A stretch of DNA of 64,000 bases from an uncultured archaeon (GTDB lineage: Archaea > Thermoproteota > Nitrososphaeria_A > Caldarchaeales > Wolframiiraptoraceae), in contig CALKCF010000007.1 of the NCBI GenBank assembly GCA_938083505.1, forward strand, positions 118,715 through 182,714. The letters run 5' to 3'. Made by a program: the position numbers and the translations under genes. Shown here piece after piece: positions 1-8,420 of this stretch. The notes beneath the pieces were generated by a model. The model did no database searches. It had not been told where the DNA came from and was given only the letters and a program-made list of their open reading frames with translations. The number at the start of each line of letters is the position of its first letter. The stretch's first letter is position 1.

Positions 1-1
1 T

Positions 2-388
2 CTTAGAACACATTCAAAACAAGTAATGTTAGGAGATTTGAATGTTAGAATAGAGCCACAATATGTGGAGACTCTTGCTAAGAATGTTGACTATTTTACG
101 ATTAGAACATCTTCATGGTTAGACATACTTTACCCTGACAACTTTAATAATGTCACGTTTAACAATTATAAAGAACGTTTACCCGAACTACTGTCCTCTA
201 TACCAGAGGATGTAAAACATAAGGTGCTTTTTAGTATTAACGCCATAGATATCGCAGATGGTTGGATGACTCCAGCAATAGCGCTTCAAGAAGATATAGA
301 TGCTTCATCAAAGTTTAAAATGAACGGGTATGTGATATATCACACAAACAAGTACTTACCATATAGAATAACTCCTTCAACTAAGTAA
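2..388 (+). CDS. C-terminal part of an unrecognised protein
   Basis: The frame is open through the left edge of the window, so the first ATG (base 26) is probably internal and the gene starts outside. About 128 residues are visible. The segment is soluble, rich in aromatic residues and Asn, with no signal peptide or membrane helix. The pattern of strand-like stretches (LFSINAIDIADGW, GYVIYHTNKYLP) resembles the last strands of an alpha/beta or TIM-barrel enzyme, but I do not recognise the family. It converges on the methyltransferase pair on the other strand, with only 16 bases between the stop codons. Confidence 0.55.
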   Translation, partial: LRTHSKQVMLGDLNVRIEPQYVETLAKNVDYFTIRTSSWLDILYPDNFNNVTFNNYKERLPELLSSIPEDVKHKVLFSINAIDIADGWMTPAIALQEDIDASSKFKMNGYVIYHTNKYLPYRITPSTK

Positions 389-404
389 AGAATGTTCAAA
401 CTTA

Positions 405-869
405 TTACTGCTGTAGCCTCCTCCACTTAGGCACATGGGGATATATCTTTCCGTCTACCGAAACCCGTCCGCATCCTAAACACAGATCCTTATAAAACGC
501 AACAACATACCTTGCCGTGATAAACTTCTCAAGTTGTAGTGGTGCTCCCTCCATCCAGAGCTTACTCTGCTCTTTAGTTAGTTCTATTCGGTTCTTCTTA
601 ATTCTGTTACAGAGAAGCTGTGAACCTTCAATCGAAAGCACAACGTCATTCCCCTTAACTTTTGCTACATATAAACCCAATGAATGTACACCTTGCATTT
701 TTTCCGCGACCCTTATCGTATCATTCGTCGTCAGTCTAATTTTACCTTCACCAACTTGAATCAAAACTTTATCTGAAAAATCTTCAGCATCATAACACCT
801 CTTGAGCATTGCTTGGAAGGCTGACTTTTTTGAAGAGTTTAACAAAACTATTTTTTCATCAACTATCAC
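405..869 (-). CDS. NOL1/NOP2-associated PUA-like RNA-binding protein
   Basis: A 154-residue protein that resembles the C-terminal RNA-binding (PUA-like) module normally attached to NOL1/NOP2/Sun-type m5C methyltransferases. The ending 'GCGRVSVDGKIYPHVPKWRR' matches the usual tail of that module. Its start overlaps the end of the upstream methyltransferase gene by 11 bases, so the two are almost certainly co-translated and probably act together, the methyltransferase supplying catalysis and this protein binding RNA. In many archaea both parts sit in one polypeptide, so this looks like a split version. Exact RNA target is not evident. Confidence 0.7.
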   Translation of the reverse strand: MIVDEKIVLLNSSKKSAFQAMLKRCYDAEDFSDKVLIQVGEGKIRLTTNDTIRVAEKMQGVHSLGLYVAKVKGNDVVLSIEGSQLLCNRIKKNRIELTKEQSKLWMEGAPLQLEKFITARYVVAFYKDLCLGCGRVSVDGKIYPHVPKWRRLQQ

Positions 870-1800
870 CTTCTTTTACTATCTTTGCTATAAAGAACCC
901 CTCAGCTTCATGTTCATATGGATAAACTCTTACACATCGTTCGAGCTCAGGGTTGTACTTATTGTGTTGCCATTCCAGAAGTCCTTTGTTTATTTTTAAC
1001 CCCTCAAGTCGTATGTTCTCTAAGCGCGCATTAGGTTTATTTGCAAGAAGACGATCTATGACCCATTCGTTCTCCTGCGGGCTGAGCGTGCATGTGGCGT
1101 AGATCATTATGCCACCAACCTTCAAACATTCAAAGCCAGAGATAGCTAGGCTGAGCTGAAGTTTAGACAATCGCTCGGAAGTCCGAAAGCTCCATTTTTT
1201 TGCAGCACTCCAATCTTTGCTTACTATACCGAGTGATGTACACGGCGCGTCAACAAGAACTTTGTCAAAAAATCCTTTGGCCCATAATGGAAATTTCCTA
1301 CCATCGACCTGCGTGATAATACAGTTTATAACCCCGCACCTTTGAACATTAGAAGAGAGCGCCCTTATCCTCTTAATGTTCACATCATTTGCGACTATTA
1401 CACCCTCTCCTTGTAAAGCTTGTGCTATCTGTGTAGTTTTGCTACCTGGAGCGGCACAAAGGTCTAGAACGAGTTCACCAGGTTTAGGTGATAGTACCTC
1501 AACCGGAGCCATGGATACTGCGCCTTGAATGTATATTAGACCAAGCATATGCTCGAGCGTGTTTGAGACATTAACGTCGTTTACGACCCAATACCCATAT
1601 CTTGCCCAAGGTATCTTTTTAAGCTCTATACTCCTTTCTCTTAGCATGCTTAGCACATACTCCTCTCTGGCCTTTAATGTGTTGATTCTAATGGATTGTC
1701 GTATCGGTTTTTGATAACTTTCTAGCAAACTTTTAACATCTATATCCGGTATGCTGTACAAAAGGTTTCTGAGGTCCTCACTTATATTAATGGTGCTCAA
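859..1800 (-). CDS. RsmB/NOP-family RNA cytosine-C5 methyltransferase
   Basis: Transfers a methyl group from S-adenosylmethionine to C5 of cytosine in tRNA or rRNA. The 313-residue protein has the complete Rossmann-type core: SAM-binding motif I 'DLCAAPGSKTTQ', the motif IV Pro-Cys in 'VDAPCTSLG' and the nucleophilic Cys of motif VI in 'ATCTLSPQENEW'. A short N-terminal RNA-binding segment (residues 1-90) precedes it. It overlaps the downstream PUA-like gene and follows the DNA glycosylase gene on the same strand after 24 bases, suggesting one operon reading from NurA downwards. tRNA versus rRNA specificity cannot be told from sequence. Confidence 0.88.
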   Translation of the reverse strand: MSTINISEDLRNLLYSIPDIDVKSLLESYQKPIRQSIRINTLKAREEYVLSMLRERSIELKKIPWARYGYWVVNDVNVSNTLEHMLGLIYIQGAVSMAPVEVLSPKPGELVLDLCAAPGSKTTQIAQALQGEGVIVANDVNIKRIRALSSNVQRCGVINCIITQVDGRKFPLWAKGFFDKVLVDAPCTSLGIVSKDWSAAKKWSFRTSERLSKLQLSLAISGFECLKVGGIMIYATCTLSPQENEWVIDRLLANKPNARLENIRLEGLKINKGLLEWQHNKYNPELERCVRVYPYEHEAEGFFIAKIVKEGDS

Positions 1801-1824
1801 TGTTCATCACACGAGTTATTGCAC

Positions 1825-2448
1825 CTACTTGAATACTTCTCCAGTTTTGTCGGCCCATATTACGAGATCAAGGACCTCTGGCCTCATATTCAAATCCTTA
1901 GCAAATTCTATAAACTTCTTTTCAAGTTTCAGGTACGTTCTTTTTGTTAAAATTTTTGGAACTTCTTCTACAATCCCAGCCTCTTTCATACCTCTCAGTA
2001 TGTGTCTATCCAAAACAGACAATCCTTCATAACCAATGTTCCTCAAAAAATGGCTCGCCTCTTTATAACCCAAGCCCTTTATGTTTTTAACGAGCCACTC
2101 TCTTGCCTTAAAACCATCTGGAGGTAAATTCCTTAACGACTTCAAATAATTCCTTGCAGCAATTATATATTTAGCCTTTGACCTGGGAAATCGAACACCA
2201 GTCTTCCTTAATACGGATGTTATACTATCTTCGTCACCATAAAGTAGTAATGATTCTTTCTTTAGGATTGATATTGCCGCGTCTGCAGCCCTCGCTCTAG
2301 TCTGAGGAGTACACAGACAAAAACAAAGCTCCGCAAATATTTCCTCATCGCTTTTTTGTAAAACATCTTTAAATTCCCTAAGCCTGTCCTCTATCTCTTC
2401 ACGCCTCTCTTCGTAAATCTTCAAATACCTGCTAGCAGCATCATTCAT
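1825..2448 (-). CDS. 8-oxoguanine DNA glycosylase/AP lyase, Ogg2 type
   Basis: Base-excision repair enzyme removing 8-oxoguanine and nicking the abasic site. It has the HhH-GPD layout of the archaeal Ogg2 (MjaOgg) class: helix-hairpin-helix with the expected catalytic lysine in 'IKGLGYKEASHFLRNIG', followed by the essential aspartate in 'VLDRHILRGM'. The ORF track begins at 2556, which would overlap herA by 107 bases; the internal ATG at 2448 (MNDAASRY) lies one base after the herA stop codon and fits family length (207 residues), so I use it. Placement directly after herA/nurA forms a DNA-repair operon. Confidence 0.83.
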   Translation of the reverse strand: MNDAASRYLKIYEERREEIEDRLREFKDVLQKSDEEIFAELCFCLCTPQTRARAADAAISILKKESLLLYGDEDSITSVLRKTGVRFPRSKAKYIIAARNYLKSLRNLPPDGFKAREWLVKNIKGLGYKEASHFLRNIGYEGLSVLDRHILRGMKEAGIVEEVPKILTKRTYLKLEKKFIEFAKDLNMRPEVLDLVIWADKTGEVFK

Positions 2449-2449
2449 G

Positions 2450-3934
2450 CTATTTGTTTTTCTCAACTCTTGGTATATGTAGTTGTTTATCGGAAAGTTC
2501 GAAAAATAGCCTAGTTTTGCCCATCGTCTCCACATCGACTTCCCTAACCTTGACAACGACTGGTATGTCCCTGACCAAATATCCTATAAGTAAGCAGTAA
2601 CGCGGAGGTAGGGATGCTGCCATTATCTTCACACTTTCAGAATCTATGCGTGAAGTTTTTGCTATCGCTTCTAAATCAGCTTCGTTAGTGAAGTTAAAAA
2701 GAATTATGTTATCCGCCTGTCTGTATATTGTTTCAGGGATAGAATCGGGCTGATTCGTCACAAAGATTGGTGATAAACCTAAATGTCTCATTCTTGTCAC
2801 TATGTCATCCCAGTACGTGTCCCTTAAATAAAGATGTGCCTCTTCAGCCACAAGGAATATTGGGGGCAACTTCTTTGCTTGCAATAATTCAGTAAGTTTA
2901 CTAACTAAATATTCGACAACCATCCTTCTCGTCGGAGGTAGCAGGTCTCTTAGGTTAACTACGAGCATTTTACCGTCAATACATTTGATAATTTTCTCAA
3001 AAGACGTTACGCAATCCTCATCATCTGTAATAATGCCTGTAGCCTCTATTGCCATAAGCCTACTCATCAATGCCTCTTTTACGGACTCATGTAGCTGTGT
3101 CTTTTGAATAACATCTATTAAATCTCTAAGGGTAACCTTACCCTTATTCCTTTTCAGAACGTTCCATATCCTAAAGAATTCCCGACTACTACTTGATGGT
3201 GTATCGTAGACGTGAATTAGTATATCCATAAAGGTCCTAAGGCCAACATCCTCCGTCCTAACTTTGAAGTTCTTACCAGGCTCCAGCACTTCATGCCGAA
3301 GGGCTATATTGCTCTGACTTCCATCAACCTTTCTCTTCAGATTTACGTATTCTCCGTTAATATCAAGCACTATAACCAAGGCCCCATACTCAACCAATGT
3401 AGTTGATATTAGCTTCGTTATGTGAGATTTTCCGGTTTCTTTCTTCCCAGTTATTATGGTCAATCTACCATCGAAGGATTCTGCATCAACCCAAAAGTCT
3501 TCCCCTCCTACTGTTCCAATGTGTACTTTTCGCTTACCCAGTAACTTCATTACGTTCCTTAATAAGTCGGCTTTCGCGACGGAGATGTTTGACCTAAATC
3601 TTGAAGGGAGCCATGAACTATTATTCGCAATTCTATCTCCATCTACAATGCACCTTATCTTACACCTTATCATTCTCGCTTCCTTTATCATAATTGTCAG
3701 CGAGCCTGTATCAAATGGGTCGAAGATGTTTTCATGATTCACGATTTCTAGCGAAACTTCGCGTAACATGTCTTCTAGTATGCCAGGAATATCTGCATAG
3801 TTTACATCTATCACTTGAGCAAGTATAAACTTATCTCCTTCGCTTAGTAAAAGATACTGACCTTTTTCCACCAGAATTTCTTGAGGAAATGCCAATACAT
3901 CCAACGTGTCTTTTTGCTTAGAAAAAATCTTCAT
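2450..3934 (-). CDS. herA: HerA-family hexameric DNA translocase
   Basis: Ring ATPase that translocates DNA during end resection with the nuclease NurA. The N-terminal 130 residues look like the HAS-barrel of HerA proteins. The RecA/FtsK-like motor follows with Walker A 'TGKKETGKSH' and Walker B 'PIFLVAEEAHLYL', and 'VTNQPDSIP' afterwards resembles sensor 1. Length 494 fits the family. It lies 2 bases downstream of nurA and 1 base upstream of the glycosylase start. The canonical Walker A is slightly unusual (KKETGKS). NurA-HerA normally pair with Mre11-Rad50, which are not in this window. Confidence 0.85.
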   Translation of the reverse strand: MKIFSKQKDTLDVLAFPQEILVEKGQYLLLSEGDKFILAQVIDVNYADIPGILEDMLREVSLEIVNHENIFDPFDTGSLTIMIKEARMIRCKIRCIVDGDRIANNSSWLPSRFRSNISVAKADLLRNVMKLLGKRKVHIGTVGGEDFWVDAESFDGRLTIITGKKETGKSHITKLISTTLVEYGALVIVLDINGEYVNLKRKVDGSQSNIALRHEVLEPGKNFKVRTEDVGLRTFMDILIHVYDTPSSSSREFFRIWNVLKRNKGKVTLRDLIDVIQKTQLHESVKEALMSRLMAIEATGIITDDEDCVTSFEKIIKCIDGKMLVVNLRDLLPPTRRMVVEYLVSKLTELLQAKKLPPIFLVAEEAHLYLRDTYWDDIVTRMRHLGLSPIFVTNQPDSIPETIYRQADNIILFNFTNEADLEAIAKTSRIDSESVKIMAASLPPRYCLLIGYLVRDIPVVVKVREVDVETMGKTRLFFELSDKQLHIPRVEKNK

Positions 3935-3936
3935 AT

Positions 3937-4998
3937 CTAATGCCCGTCTAACGGATTGAAAAGGCTACTCCTTACATCGCCCATGTTAAAAGAATCTATA
4001 TTGAGCTTCTGCTTTAACAATTTCTGCAAAACTAACACGTCTACCTTATTAAATGTGCAATAATTGTGAGCTAACAATAGCGTCTCCGGATATCCGTATA
4101 TTATAGCATCGCTGCTGAGAAGATTATCAATTATGCACAAGGCATCATCCATTTCCCTTTCACTTACATCAAGCCTATAAGGAAAGAAAGTCCTAGATAG
4201 ATGTGATACTAATATCCTGCCGAATTTATGAATTTTAAGAGAAGAACATACAGCATCGCTTACATCAATAACGCACGGGGGGTCTATATTCGGCACTAGT
4301 GATGTTATCCTAGTTCCCAGATAGGACAAGTATGTCGATTTCGAGAAAGCAAGCACAACGTTGCCGTTTCGTTCAGCCTCATTAAGCGCCTCACGAATTA
4401 ATTGTAAGGAGTTGTCAGCTGGTCCAGCAGTTAACGAACCATCAAACAGTAGTATCGAGTCGGAAAACGCTGATGCTAAAGAACGCTGAAGCCATTTTTC
4501 AAGTAAGCTGCCTATGCTTCTATGTATCGTCTCAAAGCTTTCATTGAACGGCTGACCCTCGACGAGCTCTGACATAAAGGTGAACAAAGGCAGGTTATCT
4601 TCAAAAGATACGAAAAAGATGATGGGGCCAATTATCCATGACTCGATGCTTCCGGATCTTTTTCTCCTTACTACAGAACCCCTTAAAGCAGCGAAGTAAC
4701 CAAAAGGCCCCTCAGACAGCTTTATAACCGAAGTATCACATGCGATCACGTCGCACATCCTACCGGAAGGTCTCACTTTGTAAGCCTTAAGTGGCGGTAT
4801 CTTGTCAAACTCTACTATGACATCATGGCCAATATGATGGTAAAACCCATCAATACTAATGGTTAGTAAGGTCTTTCTTAGGTTTTCTATAGAACCCATC
4901 CCCATTTTAGAAAATGCTTTAAATACCTCTAAGAAGTTCTCAACAATGGGGGTCTCAATGTTTATGAATATGTTCATCCGCTCCTTCAATACTAACAC
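3937..4998 (-). CDS. nurA: NurA-family 5'-3' nuclease
   Basis: Nuclease partner of HerA in double-strand-break resection. The 353-residue protein has the NurA (RNase H-like) signature: first acidic motif 'VIACDTSVIKL', second acidic motif 'ILLFDGSLTAGPA', and the conserved C-terminal part 'GYPETLLLAHNYCTFNK'. It is the first gene of a minus-strand run nurA-herA-ogg-methyltransferase-PUA, starting 48 bases from a divergent winged-helix gene, so the promoter must lie in that short gap. The alternative start MNIFINIET (residue 8) is possible. Confidence 0.82.
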   Translation of the reverse strand: MLVLKERMNIFINIETPIVENFLEVFKAFSKMGMGSIENLRKTLLTISIDGFYHHIGHDVIVEFDKIPPLKAYKVRPSGRMCDVIACDTSVIKLSEGPFGYFAALRGSVVRRKRSGSIESWIIGPIIFFVSFEDNLPLFTFMSELVEGQPFNESFETIHRSIGSLLEKWLQRSLASAFSDSILLFDGSLTAGPADNSLQLIREALNEAERNGNVVLAFSKSTYLSYLGTRITSLVPNIDPPCVIDVSDAVCSSLKIHKFGRILVSHLSRTFFPYRLDVSEREMDDALCIIDNLLSSDAIIYGYPETLLLAHNYCTFNKVDVLVLQKLLKQKLNIDSFNMGDVRSSLFNPLDGH

Positions 4999-5046
4999 TA
5001 CAAATCTATGTGCTTATAAATTTTGCGCAATTTGGGTAATTTGCTC

Positions 5047-5478
5047 ATGTCACAAGAAAGGATAAAGGTTAAGATAACCATAGGAAAGGCGAACGTGGAG
5101 ATAGAAGCACCTCCCGATTTGCTAGAGAGATCTATAAAGGAGGTTATGGCTGCCCTCGGTGTCTCAAATACGTTAGAACCTGAGCCTGAATCCCAAAGGC
5201 GCACAAGGTCAGCCGAGACGTCCACCTGCAGGGGGTTGGTGGAAAGTATACTTAAAGAAGGGTGGTTCTCCACGCCGAGACAGTTGTCGGAGGTTGTGGC
5301 AGAGTTGGCCAGAAGAGGACACCATTACGATCCCACCGCTGTAGCCCACGTTTTATTGGATATGGTAAGGGAGGGTGGCCTAGTTAGAACAGGCCGTCCC
5401 AGAAGGTATTTGTATTCAGAACGGCCCGTATCAGCGGCTAAAGTGGAAACCGAAGAAAGCGAACCCAGAAGCGAGTAG
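5047..5478 (+). CDS. small winged-helix protein (family copy A)
   Basis: A 143-residue protein with two parts: an N-terminal strand-strand-helix segment ('RIKVKITIGKANVEIEAP' then a helix) and a C-terminal winged-helix-like region (about 75-135) with a basic wing 'RTGRPRRYLYSER'. The ORF track starts at 5023, but the ATG at 5047 aligns with the start of the conserved strand. The two next genes, on the opposite strand, share the same architecture. Function unknown; DNA binding is likely from the winged-helix fold. The C-terminus is a charged tail with many Glu. Confidence 0.62.
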   Translation: MSQERIKVKITIGKANVEIEAPPDLLERSIKEVMAALGVSNTLEPEPESQRRTRSAETSTCRGLVESILKEGWFSTPRQLSEVVAELARRGHHYDPTAVAHVLLDMVREGGLVRTGRPRRYLYSERPVSAAKVETEESEPRSE

Positions 5479-5970
5479 TTATGCTTTTTCGACTTTGCCT
5501 TCCACAAACTCCTTAATGCCTAACATTGTTATAACATAGTCCCCTCTATCTAAGCGTCTGATGTAGCCCTTCCGCAAAAGCAGGCTTAGCTTTCCCGATA
5601 TAGTCTTCTCAGGCTTAGCTATACTTTTCGCAAGCTCAGAAGCATTTATGGAGGGCGACTCCGTCAGACCTAGTCCATGTTCGAGATACCTCTTTGTGCA
5701 TAAAAGCATTATCGCCTCTGAAACCGATAAAGTGTTTAGAGGTTTAAGTAAAAAGAAACCTTCTGCCTGATTATAAGCTAGGTACTCTTTCAATTTTTCG
5801 ATTAAATCTTGAATACCTACAGAGTAGCTTATCTTACTTGCAAGCGAGTACGAGGGCATTACCTTCTCCATAAAGAATATTATGCTTTTGTAGACATCCT
5901 CAGGTTTTCCCTCAAAATCTGCCCGGACATCTTTATACTGTATTGAGACCTTCATAAAATCTTCGCCCAT
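5479..5970 (-). CDS. small winged-helix protein (family copy B)
   Basis: 163 residues. It begins with the same strand-strand-helix pattern as its neighbours ('KVSIQYKDVRADFEGKPEDV'), has a helical middle, and ends with a clear winged-helix/MarR-like part: helix 'INASELAKSIA', recognition helix 'KTISGKLSLLLRKGYIRRL' and wing 'DRGDYVITMLG'. The stop is adjacent to the stop of copy A (convergent) and the start lies 2 bases after the stop of copy C. Probably an archaeal-lineage DNA-binding protein; target unknown. Confidence 0.65.
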   Translation of the reverse strand: MGEDFMKVSIQYKDVRADFEGKPEDVYKSIIFFMEKVMPSYSLASKISYSVGIQDLIEKLKEYLAYNQAEGFFLLKPLNTLSVSEAIMLLCTKRYLEHGLGLTESPSINASELAKSIAKPEKTISGKLSLLLRKGYIRRLDRGDYVITMLGIKEFVEGKVEKA

Positions 5971-5972
5971 GA

Positions 5973-6443
5973 TCAGACCTCCTCTACCAGCATGTTGATG
6001 GCGGATGTATTAAAAATATACCTTCCACTGTTAACCTTTATGACAAGACCAGACTTTCTCATATCGCTTAGCCTAGCTCTCGTAACCCTTTCCTCTAAAC
6101 CCGTGGCTGCCGAAATCTCCTTAGGAGAAAGCGCGTCATTTTCCAGAAGCCCAAGCACCCTACCCACGTATGCGGCCGCAAGACATAGGAGTATTTTTTT
6201 CTTTGCGTCCGCCCGGGTTGAGACGATTATCCTACCATTTGTTATCTGAACATTTCCCGAAAGCAATAAGGCGATGTGGGAAACGTCGGCAGTTCCCATA
6301 AATTTCTTTAATATGGATAGAGACGGATAAAGCTCTGAAAGATACTTGTTAACGCTCATCCATACCTCTTCATAATTTCCGTCAAACTCGACGGAAATGT
6401 CGTCATGTTGTATTCTTATCTTAAGACCTTTCGCATTTTGCAA
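5973..6443 (-). CDS. small winged-helix protein (family copy C)
   Basis: 156 residues with N-terminal strand-strand-helix 'LKIRIQHDDISVEFDGNYEEV', matching copy B closely in pattern (strand, D/E, 'F-G', 'EEV/EDV'), followed by a helical linker and a winged helix: 'LSPKEISAATGLEERVTRAR' then wing 'KVNSGRYIFNTSA'. Copies B and C form a two-gene operon with a 2-base gap. The common N-terminal motif may be a small interaction module. No enzymatic motif seen. Confidence 0.65.
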   Translation of the reverse strand: MQNAKGLKIRIQHDDISVEFDGNYEEVWMSVNKYLSELYPSLSILKKFMGTADVSHIALLLSGNVQITNGRIIVSTRADAKKKILLCLAAAYVGRVLGLLENDALSPKEISAATGLEERVTRARLSDMRKSGLVIKVNSGRYIFNTSAINMLVEEV

Positions 6444-6510
6444 AGTCTTTAACCAATATATGAATTAAGAAATACATACATTAAAATTTATCGTTGTTAA
6501 ATAGTTTTTA

Positions 6511-8418
6511 TTAAAGAGTGTCGGATTTGAGTTCCTGAATCGCCTTTAATAGCATGCTGTTTATGAGTGCGCCATTAACCCTGCCCCTGTAATCTTTCAT
6601 AAGCTTACCCATCAGCTTAGCCACGGCTTTCCTTTCGTCATTAAGAATCTCTTGTTTATGTTCTTTAACGAGTGTCTTAATCTTATCCTCCACCTCTGAA
6701 GTCGGAGGAGACCAAAGACGGAGCTCCTCTATAATTTGCTCAACATTTTGTCCTTTTTGGGCTACGGCCGTTAAGACATCCCTAACAGCTTCCTTCGCGA
6801 CCTTACCACATGACACGAGTTCAAAGAATCTCATCATGTGCGCTTTGGTTATCTTCTCAATATTAATTCCATCCCTCCTTAAACTTCTGAGCAGTTCCGT
6901 CAACGTAGAGGCCACAAGAGTGGGGGGTGCTCCGGTTTTTGAGACGATGTCCTCGAAATCTTCAACCACCTCACTGTCTATAAGGTCATTTGCAAGCTGC
7001 TTGCTAAGCCCATACCTCTCTACGAGTTGTTGAGCCGTCGTGTCCAAAGTGGGTGGAAGCCTTGCTTTTAGAGACTCAATATAATCTTGTGAAATTACAA
7101 TTGGTGGTATGTCAGTCTCTGGATACATCCTTGCTGAGCCCGGCCTCGGCCTCATATAAACGGTTGTCCCATCAGGTCTTGCTGCCCTAGTTTCTTCAGG
7201 CACACCGTCCAAGGCTTCCACAGCTCTTTCTTTAATAACATTTATTGCATCTAATGCTTTGCCTTCTTCAGCTGCCACTATGACCACAGCATCGGATTCT
7301 CCAGCATGCGTTACATCTCTGAGAACCTTGACTTCCTCAACTGTTATTCCATAATTAGGGAGCTCATCCGTATGGAATATACCTTCTACTTCGCTCCATA
7401 CCTTTACCCTTCCTGCAATCTCTGCACCGAGTCTTATACCGGGCGAGGGGTGTAGAGCCAACAATCCAGCAAATCCCTTTAATACTATTGCGTATACAAC
7501 GCCGCCCGCCTCGATCTGTCTTTTGATTACCCTGCTGGAAGTTTTAGAAAATATGGAGGTAACATCAACTGGTTTTGCGCCCCAGATATCTTCTTTTTTA
7601 ACACCACGCTTCAACAATTCCTCTTTTATCCACAAAAGATGCATCTGCCGCTTAACTTCGTTTTCCACAACCTTCTGGATGAGCTCAAGTTCTTGGACAC
7701 CTTTTATCTCAACTGGTGCTCCACCTCGGATTGATATATTCAAATCTTGTCTGACGGTCCCTATACCTCTCTTAACTTTACCCGTTGCCCTTAATATCCT
7801 CCCTATGGCATAAGCTACTTCTATGGCCTCTTCAGGTGATTCAATGACGGGTTCTGTCGAAACTTCTATCAATGGTATGCCGAGTCTTGATAGGTCGTAA
7901 TGAACCTCGTCCTTTCTAACCTCTATTATCCTAGCGGCATCTTCCTCGAGCGTTATTGCTTGTATGGGTATTATTTTGTTCTTTATCTTTATTTGTCCTC
8001 CTATTGCGACTACACACGTGCGCTGGAACCCTGTCGTGTTAGAACCGTCTATGACTATCTTACGCATTACATGCACCTCATCAACCGGTTTAGAGTCAAG
8101 TAAAAGAGCAACTGTAAGGGCCACTTCAAGAGCCTCAGGATTTAAGTTATGCGGAGGTTCCTCGTCCATCTCGACCAGGCAAACATTTTTGAGATCTGCA
8201 TGGTAGATTATCGTCTTTCTTTTTCTTGATTCAAACATTGCAGCTGCGTCTACCATACCCAATTCGCTTTGAACTTCTCTCAGCCTTCTCATGAAAGTTA
8301 TGCTTTCTGCACCTTCAACAGCCTCCGTAGGACAGTCGCAAAACAACTTCTTTTTTGTGTTTAGTTGCCTATGTATCTCCAGACCGACTTTTAACCCTAC
8401 TTTCGAGTAATCCTCCAT
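6511..8418 (-). CDS. gatE: Glutamyl-tRNA(Gln) amidotransferase subunit E
   Basis: GatE recognises Glu-tRNA(Gln), activates the Glu by phosphorylation and receives ammonia from GatD to make Gln-tRNA(Gln), the archaeal route to glutaminyl-tRNA. The N-terminal cradle begins 'VGLKVGLEIHRQLNTKKKLF', with 'ALLLDSKPVDEVHVMRKIVIDGSNT' and 'YPETDIPPI' typical of GatB/GatE; the GAD insertion in the middle (about 280-400) marks GatE rather than GatB; the YqeY-like tail ends 'GRVNGALINSMLLKAI'. The track uses a GTG at 8427 overlapping gatD; the ATG at 8418 immediately after the gatD stop is the likelier start. Length about 635, normal. Confidence 0.93.
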   Translation of the reverse strand: MEDYSKVGLKVGLEIHRQLNTKKKLFCDCPTEAVEGAESITFMRRLREVQSELGMVDAAAMFESRKRKTIIYHADLKNVCLVEMDEEPPHNLNPEALEVALTVALLLDSKPVDEVHVMRKIVIDGSNTTGFQRTCVVAIGGQIKIKNKIIPIQAITLEEDAARIIEVRKDEVHYDLSRLGIPLIEVSTEPVIESPEEAIEVAYAIGRILRATGKVKRGIGTVRQDLNISIRGGAPVEIKGVQELELIQKVVENEVKRQMHLLWIKEELLKRGVKKEDIWGAKPVDVTSIFSKTSSRVIKRQIEAGGVVYAIVLKGFAGLLALHPSPGIRLGAEIAGRVKVWSEVEGIFHTDELPNYGITVEEVKVLRDVTHAGESDAVVIVAAEEGKALDAINVIKERAVEALDGVPEETRAARPDGTTVYMRPRPGSARMYPETDIPPIVISQDYIESLKARLPPTLDTTAQQLVERYGLSKQLANDLIDSEVVEDFEDIVSKTGAPPTLVASTLTELLRSLRRDGINIEKITKAHMMRFFELVSCGKVAKEAVRDVLTAVAQKGQNVEQIIEELRLWSPPTSEVEDKIKTLVKEHKQEILNDERKAVAKLMGKLMKDYRGRVNGALINSMLLKAIQELKSDTL

Positions 8419-8420
8419 AT

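Noticed and set aside
1825-2556. Full track ORF of the DNA glycosylase
   Set aside because: The extra 36 residues overlap herA by 107 bases and do not belong to the family; ATG 2448 is preferred.
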